Positions 8,084 to 15,907 of a stretch of DNA of 44,316 bases are shown here, one piece after another. The notes beneath the pieces are model-generated. The model did no database searches. It was not told the origin of the DNA and worked only from the letters and a program-made list of their open reading frames with translations. The stretch lies in the NCBI GenBank assembly GCA_002497345.1, contig DANS01000015.1:1-44316 (forward strand), given 5' to 3'. How positions within the stretch are numbered: the stretch's first letter is position 1; each line of letters begins with the position of its first letter. Origin of the DNA: Thermoproteus sp. UBA157. GTDB lineage: Archaea > Thermoproteota > Thermoprotei > Thermoproteales > Thermoproteaceae. The position numbers were made by a program, and so were the translations under genes.

Positions 8084-9244
8084 TCAGAACAACCTCCTGA
8101 ACTTCTGCAAGTTGTTCGGCAACAACACGCTGGCCACCTCCTTGGGGGCTCTCCTTATCAACATCATGAGCACGGCGTCTACGAGCTCGGGGCTCACCCT
8201 CACGTAGCGGTCCACCTCGTCCAATATCTGGGGGTATCCGGTGACGGTCGAGGAGGTCGCGGCCAGGAACGAGATGGTCTCCTCGACGCCGGGCCCCTTG
8301 TCCAGCACCTCGACCCTCACGGCGGTTTGGGCTCCCGGCGGCATGTAATACGCTATTGTTACGTCGCCGAGGAGCCTCAAGTGGGGGTACTCGGCCGAGG
8401 AGAGCACGGCGGAGAAGTTCCGGCCGAACTCCCTTATCCTCTCGCACAGCCTAAACGCCTTTGCGGACTCCGGCGCGAGTCCCTCCTTGGCGCAGCGGAG
8501 CACCTCCTCCTTGAGGCGGCCGCCCTCACACTCGGCGTAGTGTATCTCGGCCCAGCGGGGGAGCACGTCCTTGAGCCTTCCGAGTATCATGTATTCGCCA
8601 GGCTTGAGCACTAAGGACGCCGCGGCTCTGTCGTTGACCGGGAGGCAGCCGCCATATAGCACCGAGAGGTAGCGGGACCTCACCCTCTTGGCCAGCCCCA
8701 CCAGGGTTGCGCCGGCCGCCTCGGCCGCGGCCAGCACGGCGTCCACCACCTTGTTGGCCTCCTCGTATTTGCCGCCGGGCACCGCCAAGTTATACGGCAA
8801 GGGGTGTAGGGCCAACTCGCCGTCTAGGACTAGGACGTCGAATTCCTTCTCCCCCCTCGCCTTCTTCCTCAAGAGCCGGGACGCCAAGCGCCGCTCCAGC
8901 AATGCTGCGAAGCGCGAGACGTCTTGTTCGTCTCTGTCCTCGAAGTACACGGCGCCCGCCAAGTGTTTGTCCACGCCGCCTCGCGCCCTGCCCACGTAGC
9001 CGTAGGCCACCACGGTGAAGACGCCTCCGATGAGCTCGAGGGGAGGGCTCCACGAGGAGTCCACGGCGTATACGTAGTGGTCCCCCTCGGGCCTCCGCAG
9101 AGGCCTCACCTCGGCCCTCTCCCTAATCGACGCTATCCTCCTCGCTAGCTCGCCCAGCTTGGCCAGCCTCTCGGCGTTTTTCTCCACGTCGAACTTGACA
9201 GCGTTGAGGAGGTCGGGCTCCAGCCAATACTCTATATCCTCCAC
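8084..9244 (-). CDS. nurA: NurA-domain nuclease
   Basis: A 386-residue protein of the NurA family, RNase H-like nucleases that resect DNA ends together with the HerA translocase and Mre11-Rad50. The metal-binding Asp lies in YAVDSSW (D62), a second acidic motif is VLVLDGELAL (D141, E143), and further features are AAAEAAGATLVGLAKRVRSRYL and the C-terminal LLGDVTIAYYMPP and GYPQILDEVD, which match the family's C-terminal Asp-bearing region. It starts with GTG 9244, supported by a minus-strand box A at about 9262-9272. HerA, Mre11 and Rad50 are not in this window, although they often neighbour NurA. Its 3' end is close to an uncertain opposite-strand frame at 7923. Confidence 0.88.
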   Translation of the reverse strand: MEDIEYWLEPDLLNAVKFDVEKNAERLAKLGELARRIASIRERAEVRPLRRPEGDHYVYAVDSSWSPPLELIGGVFTVVAYGYVGRARGGVDKHLAGAVYFEDRDEQDVSRFAALLERRLASRLLRKKARGEKEFDVLVLDGELALHPLPYNLAVPGGKYEEANKVVDAVLAAAEAAGATLVGLAKRVRSRYLSVLYGGCLPVNDRAAASLVLKPGEYMILGRLKDVLPRWAEIHYAECEGGRLKEEVLRCAKEGLAPESAKAFRLCERIREFGRNFSAVLSSAEYPHLRLLGDVTIAYYMPPGAQTAVRVEVLDKGPGVEETISFLAATSSTVTGYPQILDEVDRYVRVSPELVDAVLMMLIRRAPKEVASVLLPNNLQKFRRLF

Positions 9245-9285
9245 TCGCGCTAGATCGCTCCGGTAAATAAGGTCTCGCGCTTAAT

Positions 9286-9296
9286 GCTTAAATATG
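9286..9296 (+). promoter_or_regulatory. Box A promoter of the metal/cobalamin ABC importer operon
   Basis: GCTTAAATATG is centred about 23 bases before ATG 9314. An earlier in-frame ATG at 9284 lies at the promoter itself and so cannot be the start. Confidence 0.7.
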
Positions 9297-9313
9297 GGAT
9301 AATTCTCCCTCAT

Positions 9314-10417
9314 ATGAGCTCGAAGATCTGGATAGCGGCGATCATAATCGTCGCTGTGGCGGCGGGATTCGCCGGGTACTACGTCAGAGGGCCCGCGATG
9401 CCGCAAACCGTCACCTCGGTCAGCACCGCCTTGTCGACCACGACGGTGACCTACGTCACGACGACTACCAAGACGGTGACCACGACGGCTTCCTACTACC
9501 CCATCACTGTCAAGGACGCGCTCAATAGGACGATTACGCTGGCGGGCGAGCCGGCCACTATAGTGTCGCTGGCGCCGAGCATAACCCAAATGTTGATAGC
9601 ATTGGGCCTCTGCAATAGGATCATTGGCCTAGACCAGTTCAGCTACCAGCTGTTGAAGGAGCTGAACCTCACATCGTGTCTGCCGGCCAACGCCCAAGTG
9701 ATCAACATAAACGCCATGAGCCCCACCGGCTTCAACGGCGACGCCATAATTCTGCTACGCCCCGACATAGTGCTGGCCGACAGCGGCATTGAGGCCATGT
9801 GGGCCAACAACTTGCAGAAGTTGGGCGTGACCGTCTACTTCCTAAACGGGACGCGCGCCGCGACGTATGCTGACATAGAGAACGACGTGATGGCCCTCGG
9901 GAGGATCTTCGACGAGGCCCAAAGGGCGCGGCAAGTGGTGAGCTGGATGGAGCGGGAGCTTAGGAAATACGGCGCTCCCGTCAACGCGACCGCGGTGTAC
10001 ATAGTTTGGATAAACCCGGACGGCTCCTTCTACGCCGCTGGGAACAACACCTTCATAGCCGCCGAGATGGGGGCGGCCGGAGGCGCGAACGCGATAGGCA
10101 AGGGCGGATGGGGCCCCTTCGAGCCCTCCCTCCTCGTCGTCGCCAACCCCGACGTGATAGTGCTTGGCGACATGGGCGTGAACTGCACCTACGCCTTGAA
10201 GGCCTTGAGCAACGTGCCCGGCATAACCGGCGTGGCCGCCTACAAGAACGGCCGAGTCTACGTGGTCTCGGGCCTAGCCGCCGACGCCGTGGAGCAGCCG
10301 TCGTTGTTGGCCGTCTACGGCGCCGCCATATTCCACATGGCCATGACCGGCAAGGCGCCCCAGTGCATGGACAGCAGATGGTTCATGAGCCAATTCGGGC
10401 CGAGGCCCATCGGATGA
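9314..10417 (+). CDS. ABC transporter substrate-binding protein (iron-siderophore/cobalamin type)
   Basis: A 367-residue extracellular binding protein that captures ligand for the permease and ATPase encoded next. It opens with a signal or anchor helix (WIAAIIIVAVAAGFAGYYV), then a Thr/Val-rich linker (about 30-60) typical of archaeal surface-anchored proteins, and then the BtuF/FhuD-type fold: ITLAGEPATIVSLAPSIT, RPDIVLADSG, ANPDVIVLGDMG and KNGRVYVVSG. Ligand could be a corrinoid, haem or chelated metal; the sequence does not decide. The start is ATG 9314, from the promoter at 9286. The stop overlaps the permease start by four bases (ATGA). Confidence 0.9.
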   Translation: MSSKIWIAAIIIVAVAAGFAGYYVRGPAMPQTVTSVSTALSTTTVTYVTTTTKTVTTTASYYPITVKDALNRTITLAGEPATIVSLAPSITQMLIALGLCNRIIGLDQFSYQLLKELNLTSCLPANAQVININAMSPTGFNGDAIILLRPDIVLADSGIEAMWANNLQKLGVTVYFLNGTRAATYADIENDVMALGRIFDEAQRARQVVSWMERELRKYGAPVNATAVYIVWINPDGSFYAAGNNTFIAAEMGAAGGANAIGKGGWGPFEPSLLVVANPDVIVLGDMGVNCTYALKALSNVPGITGVAAYKNGRVYVVSGLAADAVEQPSLLAVYGAAIFHMAMTGKAPQCMDSRWFMSQFGPRPIG

Positions 10418-11388
10418 GGCCCGGAACCCTAATCCTCATCTCGTTTTTGTCCATACCGCCTTTAACGATCCTCTTCTTGTCCACGGGGGCCGTCTTCGTG
10501 CCGCCGGATAAGTTCTTGGCGAGCGGGCCCTACTCGCTCATCGTCTGGGAGATCAGGCTGCCGGCCGCAATCGCCGCGGCGCTGATAGGCTCCATACTCG
10601 CGGTCTCGGGGGCGGTGATGCAGATCCTATACAGGAACCCCCTCCTCGACCCCTATATAGCGGGCACGGCCTCGGGCGCCGCCTTCGGGGCCCTCTTGGC
10701 CTATCTGCTCGCAACTGCCGGGCGGGCCTACTTCTTCCTCTATCAAGTCCCCCTGGCGTTCCTCTTCGCGGCAATTGCCAGCGCTGTCACCTTGGCCGTA
10801 GGGAGGGGCAACGTATACGCCACTGTGATAGCCGGAGTCGCCGTCTCGTACTTGTTCTCGGCCGCTACCACCATCGGGCTGTCCTACCTCTCGTCGAGAG
10901 TTCCGCAGATCCCCCCTCTCGCCTTCTGGCTCTTCGGCTACATAGACTACGTCTCCTACCGCGTCGACGCGGCGCTGGCCGCCATCGCCGCCGCGCTGGC
11001 TATCGCCGCGATCAAGGAGGCCAGGCGGATGGACCTAATAGCCATAAGCGACGAGATGGCCAAAGTGAGGAGGATACGGCCCGACGGCTACAGGCTGGCG
11101 TGGATCTCCGCCATATCTCTGTCGACCGCCTTAATAGTGTCCCAAGTGGGCGTAATAGGCTTCGTGGGCCTCATGGTCCCCCATGTGGCCAGGCTAGCGC
11201 TGAGGAACGGATCGGCCACCGCCGTTATCCCGGCCAGCGCAGCGCTGGGCGCGCCCGTCTTGCTCGCGTCCGACGCAGTGGCCCGCGGCCTCTTGGGCTT
11301 CTCGGCGCCTGTGACGGCCATCACGTCCATCTTCTCGGCGCCAGTGATAGTACTGGTCCTCCATGCAGGTAAGAGGGCTGAGCGTTAG
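10414..11388 (+). CDS. ABC transporter permease, FecCD/BtuC family
   Basis: A 324-residue polytopic membrane protein forming the importer channel. Family hallmarks are the N-terminal RLPAAIAAALIGSILAVSGAVMQILYRNPL, LDPYIAGTASGAAFGALLAY, and the C-terminal VGVIGFVGLMVPHVARL. About nine to ten membrane helices are expected. ATG 10414 overlaps the binding-protein stop; the frame extends further upstream inside that gene, but those codons are a shadow. Its last 26 bases overlap the ATPase gene. With its neighbours it makes a complete importer for a siderophore, haem or corrinoid. Confidence 0.92.
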   Translation: MRPGTLILISFLSIPPLTILFLSTGAVFVPPDKFLASGPYSLIVWEIRLPAAIAAALIGSILAVSGAVMQILYRNPLLDPYIAGTASGAAFGALLAYLLATAGRAYFFLYQVPLAFLFAAIASAVTLAVGRGNVYATVIAGVAVSYLFSAATTIGLSYLSSRVPQIPPLAFWLFGYIDYVSYRVDAALAAIAAALAIAAIKEARRMDLIAISDEMAKVRRIRPDGYRLAWISAISLSTALIVSQVGVIGFVGLMVPHVARLALRNGSATAVIPASAALGAPVLLASDAVARGLLGFSAPVTAITSIFSAPVIVLVLHAGKRAER

Positions 11389-12034
11389 GCTGGGCGGCTC
11401 GTACGTGCTGGAGGACGTCTCCTTCGACATAGTGGAGGGGCTGAACCTAGTGTTGGGCCCAAACGGAGCCGGCAAGACGACGTTGTTGAGGACGATCGCC
11501 GGCATATACAAGCCGGTCAAGGGGCGCGTGGACGTGAGGGGCGAGGTGGGCTACATGCCGGCCGAATTCGCCGACGCGTACATGCCCGTGATGGACGTGT
11601 TGCTGGCGGGCGGCAGGAGATCCCCCGGCAGATACCTAGCTTGGCTCAAGGCCGTGGGCCTAGAGGGCTTTGAGAACCGGATATTCTCGGAGCTGAGCAC
11701 CGGCCAGAAGCGGCTGGTCTTGCTCGCGAAGGCCTTGGCCGAGGGCGAGCTCGTCCTGCTCGACGAGCCGACGGCGAATCTGGACCCGGCCCACAAGGCG
11801 TTGATCATGGGCGTTCTACAAAGGGTGAAGAAGCTCAAGACGTTAGTGGTGGCCACCCACGACCTAGACTTGGTGAATATAGCCGACAACGTTATACTGC
11901 TCAAGGGCGGATCCGCGATCCAAATGAGGCCTGAGGAATTGAACGAAAAGGTTCTGTCAGCGGCCTACGGCATACCCATCCTCGTCGTCGAGGCTGATGG
12001 GCGCAAGCTGTTCCTGCCGAGATACGACGTCTAG
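11363..12034 (+). CDS. ABC transporter ATP-binding protein, FecE/BtuD family
   Basis: A short, 223-residue ATPase for the FecCD-type importer. Motifs: Walker A GPNGAGKTT at 32-40, signature LSTGQ at 111-115 and Walker B LVLLDEP at about 130-136 followed by TANLDP, with switch His in VVATHDLDL. Where the Q-loop Gln is expected (after VGYMP at about 62-66) there is Ala-Glu (PAEFA), so the canonical Gln appears to be missing. The gene overlaps the permease by 26 bases and ends the operon. It is shorter than typical FecE proteins (about 250), consistent with a compact archaeal form. Confidence 0.9.
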   Translation: MQVRGLSVRLGGSYVLEDVSFDIVEGLNLVLGPNGAGKTTLLRTIAGIYKPVKGRVDVRGEVGYMPAEFADAYMPVMDVLLAGGRRSPGRYLAWLKAVGLEGFENRIFSELSTGQKRLVLLAKALAEGELVLLDEPTANLDPAHKALIMGVLQRVKKLKTLVVATHDLDLVNIADNVILLKGGSAIQMRPEELNEKVLSAAYGIPILVVEADGRKLFLPRYDV

Positions 12035-12080
12035 CAGGCTCCGCGTCGGGCTCCCCGCGGGGGGCAGCGCGGGCCCACGG

Positions 12081-12090
12081 TCTATATATC
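12081..12090 (+). promoter_or_regulatory. Box A promoter of the frameshifted PaREP1 gene
   Basis: TCTATATATC is centred about 24 bases before an in-frame GTG at 12110 and only 15 before ATG 12101. By the spacing seen elsewhere in the window, GTG 12110 is the likelier start. Confidence 0.55.
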
Positions 12091-12109
12091 CGCGGCGTTT
12101 ATGGAGCGC

Positions 12110-12597
12110 GTGAGCGTCGGGGAGCTCGTCAAGAAGCCGGCGAGCAAGGGCGTCGACGTGGTCGAGCTACTCCTAGACGCGCTGGGCGTCGAGGATCCCG
12201 AGGAGGGCGTCGGGGAGGGCTGGCGCTCGCCGAGAAGTACCTCGAGGGGGCCAAGCAATACGCCGAGAGGGGCGACGCGGTCCAAGCCTCAGAAAAGGCC
12301 TACAAGGCCGCCGAGGAGGCAGTCGAGGCGCTCGCCGAGAGGTTCAAGACGCTTGAGTACTACAAGTTCGTGCAGGCTGGGAGATGGCATACCTATTTGT
12401 TGGGCATGGCGAGCAAGACCCTAGCGAAGCAACTGGGCGGGTGGGTGGCCGATGGGTGGAGCGTCGCGTACGACCTCCACGTGCGGGGCTTCCGCGAGGG
12501 GAAGTACGCAACGGAGCGCGTCAAGGTGGGGCTTGTAGCTGCGGAGAGAATGGTGAAGGAGGCCAAGAGGGCCTCCAGAGCTCGGCCTAGAGCATAA
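12110..12597 (+). pseudogene. PaREP1-family gene broken by a one-base frameshift
   Basis: The first part (VSVGELVKKPASKGVDVVELL and on to GVEDPEEGV) reads in one frame. From about 12222 the family sequence continues one frame back: LALAEKYLEGAKQYAERGD, VQASEKAYKAAEEAVEALAERF, GRWHTYLLGMASKTLAKQLG, then SVAYDLHVRGFREGKYATERVKVG. Joining them needs the equivalent of one restored base within 12211-12221 (CGGGGAGGGCT). The downstream part keeps good coding character, so the break is recent, a sequencing error, or bypassed by frameshifting. It is homologous to the PaREP1 gene at the left edge. If truly broken, only a stub of about 100 nonsense-tailed residues is made. Confidence 0.8.
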
Positions 12598-12621
12598 AAA
12601 TATAATTCCGGGATAGATACA

Positions 12622-12867
12622 ATGAACCGCCTATTCGTCATAGGGCTCGCGCTTGTGTTCGCCGGGTTTTTCATCATGGCGGTCGCCCCGTTGCTCCAAG
12701 CGCAGAACGCCCAAGTGGCGACGGCCGGCTGCGTGTTCCTCCTCTTCGTGCCCATATGCTTCGGCGCTGGCCAGCCGCAGCTGATGAGCGCGGCCGTGTT
12801 GGCAACTGCGATAATACTCGCCGTGTTGTTCCTGCTGTCCGTGTTGTTCTTCCGGAGGCCTACTTGA
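12622..12867 (+). CDS. Small membrane protein, DUF131-like
   Basis: An 81-residue protein with two hydrophobic segments (about 4-26, FVIGLALVFAGFFIMAVAPL, and 56-77, SAAVLATAIILAVLFLLSVLFF) around a short loop containing FVPICFG. Layout and loop match the neighbour at 12860-13129, whose loop has GPVPIVFGTS, the pattern of the archaeal DUF131 membrane family. Function is unknown. A box A at 12596-12607 lies about 21 bases before ATG 12622. The stop overlaps that of the convergent paralogue by eight bases. Confidence 0.7.
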   Translation: MNRLFVIGLALVFAGFFIMAVAPLLQAQNAQVATAGCVFLLFVPICFGAGQPQLMSAAVLATAIILAVLFLLSVLFFRRPT

Positions 12868-13129
12868 CGACGAGCAGCGGCATCAAGAACAGCAAAACGG
12901 CTAGGATGGTCAACGCCAGCGCAAGGATCAAAACGGCCTTCGCGATCCGCTGGCTTGTCCCGAAGACTATGGGCACAGGGCCTATTATGACCACGCCGCC
13001 GGCCTCCGCCCTCCTCTCGCCCTCCTCCCTCGAGGCTTTGCCGGCCTCGAGCAGAACCGCCAAGAACATGACGAATATACCGAGCAGGAAAAGCGCCATC
13101 CCTACGACGAGCCATTCGGCCAACGGCAT
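12860..13129 (-). CDS. Small membrane protein, DUF131 family
   Basis: An 89-residue protein with an N-terminal membrane helix (VVGMALFLLGIFVMFLAVLLEAG), a charged loop (REEGERRAE), the conserved GVVIIGPVPIVFGTSQ motif and a second helix (VLILALALTILAVLLFLMPLLVV). This is the arrangement of the archaeal DUF131 family, small proteins of unknown function. It faces a paralogue (12622-12867), with an eight-base overlap of their 3' ends. A box A at 13147-13159 is centred 24 bases upstream and is shared with the divergent thioesterase gene. Confidence 0.75.
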   Translation of the reverse strand: MPLAEWLVVGMALFLLGIFVMFLAVLLEAGKASREEGERRAEAGGVVIIGPVPIVFGTSQRIAKAVLILALALTILAVLLFLMPLLVVK

Positions 13130-13146
13130 ATCCGCACCGGATCACT

Positions 13147-13159
13147 CAATAAAAAACCT
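13147..13159. promoter_or_regulatory. Shared box A between DUF131 gene and thioesterase
   Basis: A near-symmetric A/T element (CAATAAAAAACCT) is centred 24 bases from both the ATG at 13129 on the minus strand and the ATG at 13176 on the plus strand. One element could therefore drive both divergent leaderless genes. Confidence 0.55.
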
Positions 13160-13175
13160 TTTCACCATATTTGCC

Positions 13176-13598
13176 ATGACGTGGTCGGGGGACTTGAGGA
13201 GGCTTCTCGACGTTATAAACAAGAGAATCGCGGAGGTGGGAATCCTCTCCTTCATAGGCTATAGGCTGGTGGATCTCGGCGAGGGTTACGCCAAGGCCGT
13301 CTTCGAGCACGACAGAAGGCTGGAGAGGAGCGGCGGCATCATACACGGGGGCGTCATAATGACGGCGCTGGACACCACGATGGGCTTCGCGGCGGTCGCG
13401 GCGACCAAGGGCGAGAACAACGTAACGCTTGAGCTGAAGGTGAACTTCTTGGAGCCCCTAGACGGCGGGACTTACGAGATCACGGCCAGAGTTCTGAGGA
13501 GGGGGCTACACACGGTGGTTGTGGACGGCGAGTTGAGGAAAAGGGGAGACGTCTTGGCCGCTAAGGCGCTCGGCACGTACTTCATAGTAAGAACCTAG
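13176..13598 (+). CDS. Hotdog-fold thioesterase, PaaI-like
   Basis: A 140-residue hotdog-fold protein expected to hydrolyse acyl- or aryl-CoA thioesters. The signature is GGIIHGGVIMTALDTTMGFAA, with the H57-G-G motif and the acidic residue D66 on the central helix, followed by VTLELKVNFLEPL and a C-terminal beta strand AAKALGTYFIV. The start ATG 13176 is placed by the 24-base spacing to the shared box A; the frame is open far upstream but runs through the antisense paralogue. It lies just before the ADP-forming acyl-CoA synthetase genes, so both may act on acyl-CoA pools, but an AT-rich gap separates them. Confidence 0.9.
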   Translation: MTWSGDLRRLLDVINKRIAEVGILSFIGYRLVDLGEGYAKAVFEHDRRLERSGGIIHGGVIMTALDTTMGFAAVAATKGENNVTLELKVNFLEPLDGGTYEITARVLRRGLHTVVVDGELRKRGDVLAAKALGTYFIVRT

Positions 13599-13617
13599 GT
13601 CGTTCGCGAGTGTTGCA

Positions 13618-13745
13618 ACCCTCCTTTTGATTATGCTCCTAAATATATCTATATTCTTATTATATATTGATATTTTATTTGTATTTTTATATATACATTT
13701 AAAATTTTATTGTTTCTACTAAATTCATCTCTTAGTTCCAATAGA
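13618..13745. other. AT-rich island upstream of the acyl-CoA synthetase operon
   Basis: About 130 bases consisting overwhelmingly of A and T with many TATATA-like steps, in a genome segment near 60% GC. No open reading frame of note and no clean repeat unit is present. It lies just upstream of the box A for the alpha subunit, so it may act as an upstream control or chromatin-protein binding region. The function is inferred only from position. Confidence 0.6.
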
Positions 13746-13746
13746 A

Positions 13747-13757
13747 AGTTTTAAATC
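13747..13757 (+). promoter_or_regulatory. Box A promoter of the ADP-forming acyl-CoA synthetase operon
   Basis: AGTTTTAAATC is centred 24 bases before ATG 13776. It is the element with correct spacing among many TATA-like sequences in the AT-rich island. Confidence 0.65.
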
Positions 13758-13775
13758 TCATCGGTTCATAGGGCT

Positions 13776-15179
13776 ATGAGCCAGGAGGACTTGACTCCGC
13801 TCATATCGCCGAGATCCGTCGCGCTCGTGGGGGCTTCGCCGAAACAAGCGTCCGTGGGCTATGTTTTATTCGAGAACCTCGCCAATAGGTTCAAGGGGAC
13901 CGCCTACTTCGTCAACCCGAAATACGACGTAGTTGAGGCTTGGGGGAGGCAGTTCAAGTTCTACAAATCGTTGTCGGAGGTCCCCGATCCCGTTGACGTA
14001 GCCGTCATCGCAGTGCCTGCACAAGTCGTGCCCCAAGTGCTCGAGGAGGCCGGCAAGAAGGGGGTGAAAGCCGCCGTGATAATCAGCAGCGGCTTCGCCG
14101 AAGTTGGGAACGTGGAACTAGAGAACGAGATAAGGGCCATCGGCAAGATGTACGGCATACGCATCCTCGGCCCCAACTGCCTCGGCGTCTACAACGCCTT
14201 CAACGGCTTCGACACGGTCTTCCTGCCCGCCGAGAGGGCCGGCAGGCCGCCCGCCGGGCCTTTGGCCTTGATCAGCCAAAGCGGCGCCGTGGCCGCGTCT
14301 ATAATGGACTGGGCCGCGAGGAGGAACATAGGCCTTTCCATAATGGTCAACTATGGGAATAAGGCCGACGTGGGGGACGTGGAGCTCCTCAGATACCTCG
14401 AGCGGGACGACAGAATAAAGGTGATAACGGTATACATGGAGGGCTTCAAGTACCCTGGCGAGGCCAGGAGGTTTCTGGAGGCGGCCAAGGAGGTAGTCAA
14501 GAAGAAGCCGATAATAGCATATAAGGCCGGCAGATCGGCCGCGGCCCAGAGAGCCGTCAAGTCGCACACGGCGGCGTTGGCGGGGAGCTACGAGATGTAC
14601 AGAGGTCTCTTCAGACAAGCCGGCATAATCGAGGCGGCCAACTTGAGGGATATGTTCGACATGGCCAAGGCCCTCGCCACCCAGCCGCTCCCCCGCGGGA
14701 GGCGCGTCTTGGTGCTCACGGACTCAGGCGGCATGGGGATCCAAGCGGTGGACGCGCTCGAGGCGTTGGGGCTCGAGGTGCCCGAGATACCCGAGTCCAT
14801 TAGGCGGGAGCTGAGGAAGGAGCTCTTGCCGTTTTCGGCGCTAAGCAATCCCGTCGACGTCACCGGCTCGGCCACCGACCAGCACTACAAAGTCGTGCTG
14901 GAGGCGTTGCTGCCCACGGCCTTCTTCGACATGGCCTTGATCGTGACCCTCATGCAAGTGCCAGGGCTGACTCAGAACTTGGCCGAATATATAATAGACG
15001 CCAAGAGGTTCAAGAAGCCGATAGTCGTGGTCAACTTCGGCGGTAGCCAAATGGTCCAGGAGTTCACGAGAACTCTGGAGGAGGCGGAGATCCCCACGTA
15101 CTCGACCCCCGATAGGGCGGCCAAGGCCCTCTGGGCTCTCCACGAATACGCAAAAATACGCGGAATGGTGAGGACATGA
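13776..15179 (+). CDS. acdA: ADP-forming acetyl/acyl-CoA synthetase, alpha subunit
   Basis: The 467-residue alpha subunit of the archaeal enzyme that converts acyl-CoA, ADP and phosphate to the free acid, CoA and ATP, the main energy-conserving step of sugar and peptide fermentation in hyperthermophiles. Visible domains: N-terminal CoA-binding fold (SVALVGASPKQASVGYVLFENL), then two flavodoxin-like succinyl-CoA synthetase domains with ILGPNCLG, ALISQSGAVAASIMDW and the phospho-His in KSHTAALAGSYEMY (about H264). The beta subunit follows with a four-base overlap, so the pair forms an operon. Substrate preference (acetyl, branched-chain or aryl) cannot be read from sequence. Confidence 0.94.
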   Translation: MSQEDLTPLISPRSVALVGASPKQASVGYVLFENLANRFKGTAYFVNPKYDVVEAWGRQFKFYKSLSEVPDPVDVAVIAVPAQVVPQVLEEAGKKGVKAAVIISSGFAEVGNVELENEIRAIGKMYGIRILGPNCLGVYNAFNGFDTVFLPAERAGRPPAGPLALISQSGAVAASIMDWAARRNIGLSIMVNYGNKADVGDVELLRYLERDDRIKVITVYMEGFKYPGEARRFLEAAKEVVKKKPIIAYKAGRSAAAQRAVKSHTAALAGSYEMYRGLFRQAGIIEAANLRDMFDMAKALATQPLPRGRRVLVLTDSGGMGIQAVDALEALGLEVPEIPESIRRELRKELLPFSALSNPVDVTGSATDQHYKVVLEALLPTAFFDMALIVTLMQVPGLTQNLAEYIIDAKRFKKPIVVVNFGGSQMVQEFTRTLEEAEIPTYSTPDRAAKALWALHEYAKIRGMVRT

Positions 15180-15877
15180 GCGCGATCGAGAGGGCCAAGG
15201 CCGAGGGCAGGAACAAGCTGTACGAGCACGAGGCGTTTGAGCTGCTCGCGCGCTACTCCATACCCGTCCCGGAATTCGGCGTGGCCAAGGACGAAGACGA
15301 GGCCGTCTCCTTGGCCGAGAAGATCGGCTACCCGGTGGCCGTCAAGGTCGTGTCGAGGCAGATAGTGCACAAGACCGACGTGGGCGGCGTCGTCTTGGGC
15401 ATATCGGATAGCAAGGCGTTGCTCGAGGCGTGTAGGAAGATCAAGGAAAACGTGAAGGCGAGGGCGCCCTACGCCGAGATAGAGGGTTGCCTTATACAGA
15501 AGATGGTGCCCTCCGGCGTCGAGCTGATCATAGGCGCTGTCTACGACGAGATATTCGGCCATGTGGTGGCCTTCGGCCTCGGCGGTGTGTTGACCGAGCT
15601 ATATAGGGATGTCTCCATGAGGTTGGTCCCCATAGAGGAGGAGGACGCCTGGGAGATGATAAGGGAGGTCAAGGCGTATAGGTTGCTCACGGGCTATCGC
15701 GGCACGCCTCCCAGGGATATGCCCGCAATAGTGGATATCATCGTCAAGTTCTCGCGGCTACTCGCCGAGAATCCCGCCATAAGGGAAGCCGATTTGAACC
15801 CCGTGATAGCGCTGGAGGAGGGGAAAGGCGCATACGTCGTCGATGCGAGGTTCTTGCTAGACGGCGAGGCGCTGTAA
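15176..15877 (+). CDS. acdB: ADP-forming acetyl/acyl-CoA synthetase, beta subunit
   Basis: The 233-residue ATP-grasp subunit that exchanges phosphate with ADP. Characteristic stretches are YEHEAFELLARYSIPVPE, EKIGYPVAVKVVSRQIVHKTDVGGV, LIQKMVPSGVELIIGAVYDEIFGHVVAFGLGG and the C-terminal READLNPVIA, all typical of the ATP-grasp_5 domain. The length matches stand-alone beta subunits (about 230). Its ATG overlaps the alpha stop codon (ATGA), ensuring coupled synthesis. The next gene has its own promoter, which overlaps the end of this gene. Confidence 0.94.
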   Translation: MSAIERAKAEGRNKLYEHEAFELLARYSIPVPEFGVAKDEDEAVSLAEKIGYPVAVKVVSRQIVHKTDVGGVVLGISDSKALLEACRKIKENVKARAPYAEIEGCLIQKMVPSGVELIIGAVYDEIFGHVVAFGLGGVLTELYRDVSMRLVPIEEEDAWEMIREVKAYRLLTGYRGTPPRDMPAIVDIIVKFSRLLAENPAIREADLNPVIALEEGKGAYVVDARFLLDGEAL

Positions 15878-15907
15878 GTTTTTTAAACATATCGATATAT
15901 CGGGCCC

